9,330 nucleotides of DNA from Betaproteobacteria bacterium (GTDB lineage Bacteria > Pseudomonadota > Gammaproteobacteria > Burkholderiales > SG8-41): the NCBI GenBank assembly GCA_021300125.1, contig JAJTHX010000308.1, positions 1 to 9,330 on the forward strand, given 5' to 3'. Shown here piece by piece: positions 6,910 to 9,330 of this stretch (positions within the stretch are counted from its first letter, which is position 1; every line of letters starts with the position of its first letter). The position numbers were made by a program, and so were the translations under genes. Under the pieces are notes generated by a model. That model was not told the DNA's origin, made no database searches, and saw only the letters and a list, made by a program, of their open reading frames with translations.

Positions 6910-7436
6910 GCGCGGCGCCGCAGCGCATCCTAGGCATCGACCCCGGCCTGCGGGTCACCGGCTTCGGCATCATCGAGCAGTCCGGACAGCAGCTGGGCTA
7001 TGTCGCCAGCGGCTGTGTGCGCAGCGGTGATGGCGAACTGCCCGCGCGCCTGAAGGTTTTGTTTGAGGGAATTGCCGAGGTCATCGCCACCTACCACCCC
7101 GACTGCGTCGCCATTGAGCAGGTGTTCGTCAACGTCAATCCGCAATCCACGCTGCTGCTCGGCCAGGCCCGGGGTGCCGCAATCTGTGCGGCGGTGGCGA
7201 AGTCATTGCCGGTCTCCGAATACACGGCGCTGCAGGTCAAGCAGGCTGTGGTTGGTGCCGGCAAGGCGCACAAGGTGCAGGTTCAGGCGATGGTGCGCAA
7301 GCTGCTGCGGCTGCCCGGCGAGCCCAGCGCCGACGCCGCTGACGCGCTGGCCTGCGCGATTTGCCATGTCCACGGCGGGCAGGGTTACCTGGGCGTCGGC
7401 CGCGGTGCGCGGCGGCGCAAGGGCCGTCTCGGATGA
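6906..7436 (+). CDS. ruvC: Crossover junction endodeoxyribonuclease RuvC (Holliday junction resolvase)
   Basis: This 176-residue nuclease cuts Holliday junctions at symmetric sites, working with the RuvAB branch-migration motor in recombinational repair. The acidic catalytic set is intact: Asp12 ([14 protein letters not shown]), Glu71 ([11 protein letters not shown]) and Asp143/Asp146 (SADAADALA). They correspond to E. coli Asp7, Glu66, Asp138 and Asp141. Phe74 sits where the base-flipping Phe69 of E. coli lies. The C-terminus is a basic [10 protein letters not shown] tail. The start is a TTG at 6906-6908 that overlaps the yebC stop (TTGA), with GAGG at 6898-6901. No in-frame ATG precedes the conserved core, so TTG is the best start and implies translational coupling with modest initiation. 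The stop overlaps the next gene's ATG by 4 nt. Confidence 0.95.
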   Translation: MSAAPQRILGIDPGLRVTGFGIIEQSGQQLGYVASGCVRSGDGELPARLKVLFEGIAEVIATYHPDCVAIEQVFVNVNPQSTLLLGQARGAAICAAVAKSLPVSEYTALQVKQAVVGAGKAHKVQVQAMVRKLLRLPGEPSADAADALACAICHVHGGQGYLGVGRGARRRKGRLG

Positions 7437-8635
7437 GCCGCATCCTGCTGGCTTGGGAGCTGGGGGGCGGTTATGGCCATCTCGGTCCCTTTCTTGCTCT
7501 GGCTCCCGAACTGGTCAAGCGCGGCCATGAATTGCATGTGGCTGCACGCGAAGTGGTCTCGGCAGTCAGGGCTGTGGGTGATTTTCCCATCTCCGTGCAT
7601 CAGGCGCCTCTGTGTACCGCTCAATACGGCGGATTACAGGATCCTCCGCTGAATTTCGCTGAAATCCTGATGCGTTTCGGCTATCTCGATCCGGCCATGC
7701 TGCGAGGGCTGCTTGCCGCCTGGTGCTCCCTGCAGCGTGCCATCCGTGCCGACGTGGTGATCGCAGACCATGCCCCCACAGCGCTGCTCGCGGCGCGCTG
7801 CCTGGGCATTCCCTGCGCTGTCATCGGCAGCGCGTTCAATGTTCCGCCCCCGGTGTCACCCAGCGTGAATATGAGGCCCTGGGTGGAAGTGCCGCAGGCG
7901 CGGCTGGCCGACAGCGACCGCAGAATTCTGGAGGTCATCAACACCGTGCTGCCGCAGGGGCGGCAGCTGGATACCCTGCCGGGGCTGTTTGATGGAGCGG
8001 CCCGGTTTTTTTCGGGTGTGCCTGAGCTGGATCCCTACGGGCCGCGTGATCCTTCCGATTACCTGGGGCTGCTGACCCTGTCCACCGGATCAGCGCTGCC
8101 GCAATGGCCGGCGGGTGACGGCCCCCGGGTGTTTGCCTACATCCATGCCGATTACTTGCATGCCGGTGCGGTGCTGCAAGCGCTTGCCGCTGCGGATGCG
8201 CGTGTGCTGTTGCACGTGCTTGGCGGGGATAATAGGACGCTTCAGCGGTTTGCTGGAGGACGTCTTGCCCTTGCACCAGCCCTGATGGAATTCAGTCGAG
8301 TGGTTGATGAGAGCGACCTTTGCGTTTGTCACGGCAATGCTGGTACCACCCTTGGCATGCTGGGCGGCGGGCGGCCCCTGCTGATCCTGCCCAAGCATCT
8401 GGAGAACCACCTGCTCGGCATCGCTGTGCAGCGCAACGGCGCCGGTCTGGTGGCAGCTCCGGACGTGGTGCCCGACGTGGGCGGCATGCTGAGGACCCTG
8501 CTCTCTGACCCTCGATACGGCGCAGCAGCCAAACAACTCGCGCATCGGTCATCATCTGCGGCAATTGGTACAATTATGGTGCGCGCGGCAGCCCGCATTG
8601 AGGTCCTTGCCGCGCAGCGCGGGGAACCTTCATGA
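7433..8635 (+). CDS. Glycosyltransferase, GT-B fold, GT1/UGT-like (COG1819-type)
   Basis: This 400-residue protein looks like a nucleotide-sugar-dependent glycosyltransferase of the MGT/UGT type. The N-terminal half begins with a Rossmann strand and glycine-rich loop ([16 protein letters not shown], residues 4-19, His16 in the usual catalytic-His place), then [12 protein letters not shown] and [22 protein letters not shown] (106-127). The C-terminal donor-binding half carries a PSPG-like segment at 299-329: CHGNAGTT, then [10 protein letters not shown], then a Glu324-Asn325 pair where plant and bacterial UGTs often have Asp/Glu-Gln, then GAG at 336-338. The acceptor and sugar are not predictable. 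No signal peptide or membrane helix is seen. ATG 7433 overlaps the ruvC stop (ATGA) and its own stop overlaps the ruvA start (ATGA); AAGGG at 7419-7423 is its ribosome site. It uses visibly more T-ending codons (GGT, GCT, CCT, TTT) than the ruv genes, suggesting later acquisition. Confidence 0.87.
   Translation: MSRILLAWELGGGYGHLGPFLALAPELVKRGHELHVAAREVVSAVRAVGDFPISVHQAPLCTAQYGGLQDPPLNFAEILMRFGYLDPAMLRGLLAAWCSLQRAIRADVVIADHAPTALLAARCLGIPCAVIGSAFNVPPPVSPSVNMRPWVEVPQARLADSDRRILEVINTVLPQGRQLDTLPGLFDGAARFFSGVPELDPYGPRDPSDYLGLLTLSTGSALPQWPAGDGPRVFAYIHADYLHAGAVLQALAAADARVLLHVLGGDNRTLQRFAGGRLALAPALMEFSRVVDESDLCVCHGNAGTTLGMLGGGRPLLILPKHLENHLLGIAVQRNGAGLVAAPDVVPDVGGMLRTLLSDPRYGAAAKQLAHRSSSAAIGTIMVRAAARIEVLAAQRGEPS
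8546..8574 (+). promoter_or_regulatory. Possible weak internal promoter for ruvAB inside the glycosyltransferase gene
   Basis: TACAAT (8569-8574), a five-of-six match to the -10 consensus, sits in a small AT-rich patch near the 3' end of the glycosyltransferase gene, 57 bases before the ruvA start. The hexamer 17 bases upstream, CGGTCA (8546-8551), matches the -35 consensus at only three positions. This is weak, and the same bases are coding, so it is offered only as a candidate. Confidence 0.22.
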
Positions 8636-9210
8636 TCGGTCGCATCGCCGGCCGCCTGCTTGCCAAGCAGCCGCCGCAAATTATCGTCGATGTCAATGGC
8701 GTCGGCTACGAGCTTGACGTGCCGATGAGCACTCTCTATCAGCTGCCTGCCACCGGCGAGTCAGTTACCCTGTACACCCATCTCGCGGTGCGCGAGGATG
8801 CGCACCAGCTTTTCGGCTTCGCGACTGAAGCCGAGCGAGCGCTGTTCCGCCAGCTGATCAAAATCTCCGGCATCGGCGCACGCACCGCGCTGTCGGTACT
8901 CTCGGGGCTGTCGGTGGCTGAGCTGCATGAAGCGGTACGCGGTCAGGATGGCGCAAGGCTGACCAAGATTCCCGGTATCGGCAAGAAGACCGCCGAGCGC
9001 CTGCTGCTTGAATTGCGTGACCGACTGCCCGGGGGCGTGGTTACGGCGAGCCCCGGCGGGGCGCCATCCGAGTCAGGAGACATCGCCAATGCGCTCTCCG
9101 CGCTCGGCTACAACGACAAGGAAGTGCAGTGGGCCGTCACCCGGCTGCCGGCAGGCACCGCGGTCACCGACGGCATTCGCCAGGCGCTGAAGCTGCTGGC
9201 GAGGGCCTGA
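8632..9210 (+). CDS. ruvA: Holliday junction branch-migration protein RuvA
   Basis: This 192-residue protein forms tetramers that hold the four-way DNA junction and recruit the RuvB motor. Domain I (about 1-64) opens [10 protein letters not shown] and includes the acidic pin residues Glu55-Asp56 in [11 protein letters not shown], at the same positions as in E. coli. Domain II (about 65-135) has two helix-hairpin-helix motifs, [10 protein letters not shown] (78-87) and [12 protein letters not shown] (113-124). A Gly/Ser/Pro-rich linker at about 133-149 leads to domain III (about 150-192; [20 protein letters not shown]), the RuvB-binding part. The ATG overlaps the glycosyltransferase stop (ATGA), with GGGGAA at 8621-8626 as ribosome site. 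ruvB follows after 4 bases. Confidence 0.97.
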   Translation: MIGRIAGRLLAKQPPQIIVDVNGVGYELDVPMSTLYQLPATGESVTLYTHLAVREDAHQLFGFATEAERALFRQLIKISGIGARTALSVLSGLSVAELHEAVRGQDGARLTKIPGIGKKTAERLLLELRDRLPGGVVTASPGGAPSESGDIANALSALGYNDKEVQWAVTRLPAGTAVTDGIRQALKLLARA

Positions 9211-9214
9211 TGCC

Positions 9215-9330
9215 ATGATCGAAACCGACCGCCTGATTTCCGCCGCGACCGCCTCGACCCAGGAAGATGCCCTGGAGCGAGCACTACGTCCGAAGGCCCT
9301 CGACGAATACGTCGGCCAGGAAAAAGTGCG
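9215..9330 (+). CDS. ruvB: Holliday junction branch-migration ATPase RuvB, N-terminal start only
   Basis: The first 38 codons of ruvB are present; the gene runs off the window end. RuvB is the AAA+ motor that drives branch migration with RuvA. The visible peptide begins [11 protein letters not shown] and continues [19 protein letters not shown], matching the N-terminal signature of the family (E. coli: MIEADRLISA, then RAIRPKLLEEYVGQ). The Walker motifs lie beyond the window. The start is 4 bases after the ruvA stop, with GAGGG at 9201-9205 inside ruvA as the probable ribosome site. Confidence 0.96.
   Translation, partial: MIETDRLISAATASTQEDALERALRPKALDEYVGQEKV

Overview
The window is a GC-rich proteobacterial chromosome segment, most likely from a betaproteobacterium. 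This rests on gene order (prs-rplY-pth-ychF, then yebC-ruvC-ruvA-ruvB) and on how the proteins read compared with remembered family members. No species can be named from sequence alone. Coding density is very high, and no stretch over 300 bases lacks a gene. I see no tRNA, rRNA, CRISPR array, insertion sequence, integrase or phage gene.

Region 1 (1-2760, plus strand) is a translation and nucleotide housekeeping cluster. It holds the 3' end of prs (PRPP synthetase), rplY (long-form ribosomal protein L25), a strong intrinsic terminator, pth (peptidyl-tRNA hydrolase) and ychF (ribosome-associated ATPase). Pth is unusual: it lacks the usual His of the GHNG motif and is one residue short there.

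Region 2 (2761-3669, plus strand) holds a single gene for a predicted outer-membrane lipoprotein with about four ankyrin repeats. It has a good sigma70-type promoter of its own just after ychF.

Region 3 (3678-6103, minus strand) is a two-gene unit. A HerA/FtsK-like ATPase of the YjgR (DUF853) family is followed five bases later by an EamA/DMT-family transporter. The transporter converges on the ankyrin gene, and a perfect 10-bp hairpin sits between and across the two ends.

Region 4 (6104-9330, plus strand) starts with a 74-bp divergent intergenic region that has -10-like elements on both strands and a 20-bp-spaced direct repeat. It continues as yebC, ruvC, a GT-B glycosyltransferase, ruvA and the start of ruvB. 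All junctions overlap by 4 nt except ruvA-ruvB, which has a 4-nt gap. The Holliday-junction genes therefore look like one translationally coupled operon into which a sugar-transferase gene has been fitted between ruvC and ruvA. This is the most distinctive feature of the window. The rest is largely conserved housekeeping, and I see no convincing new multi-gene system.
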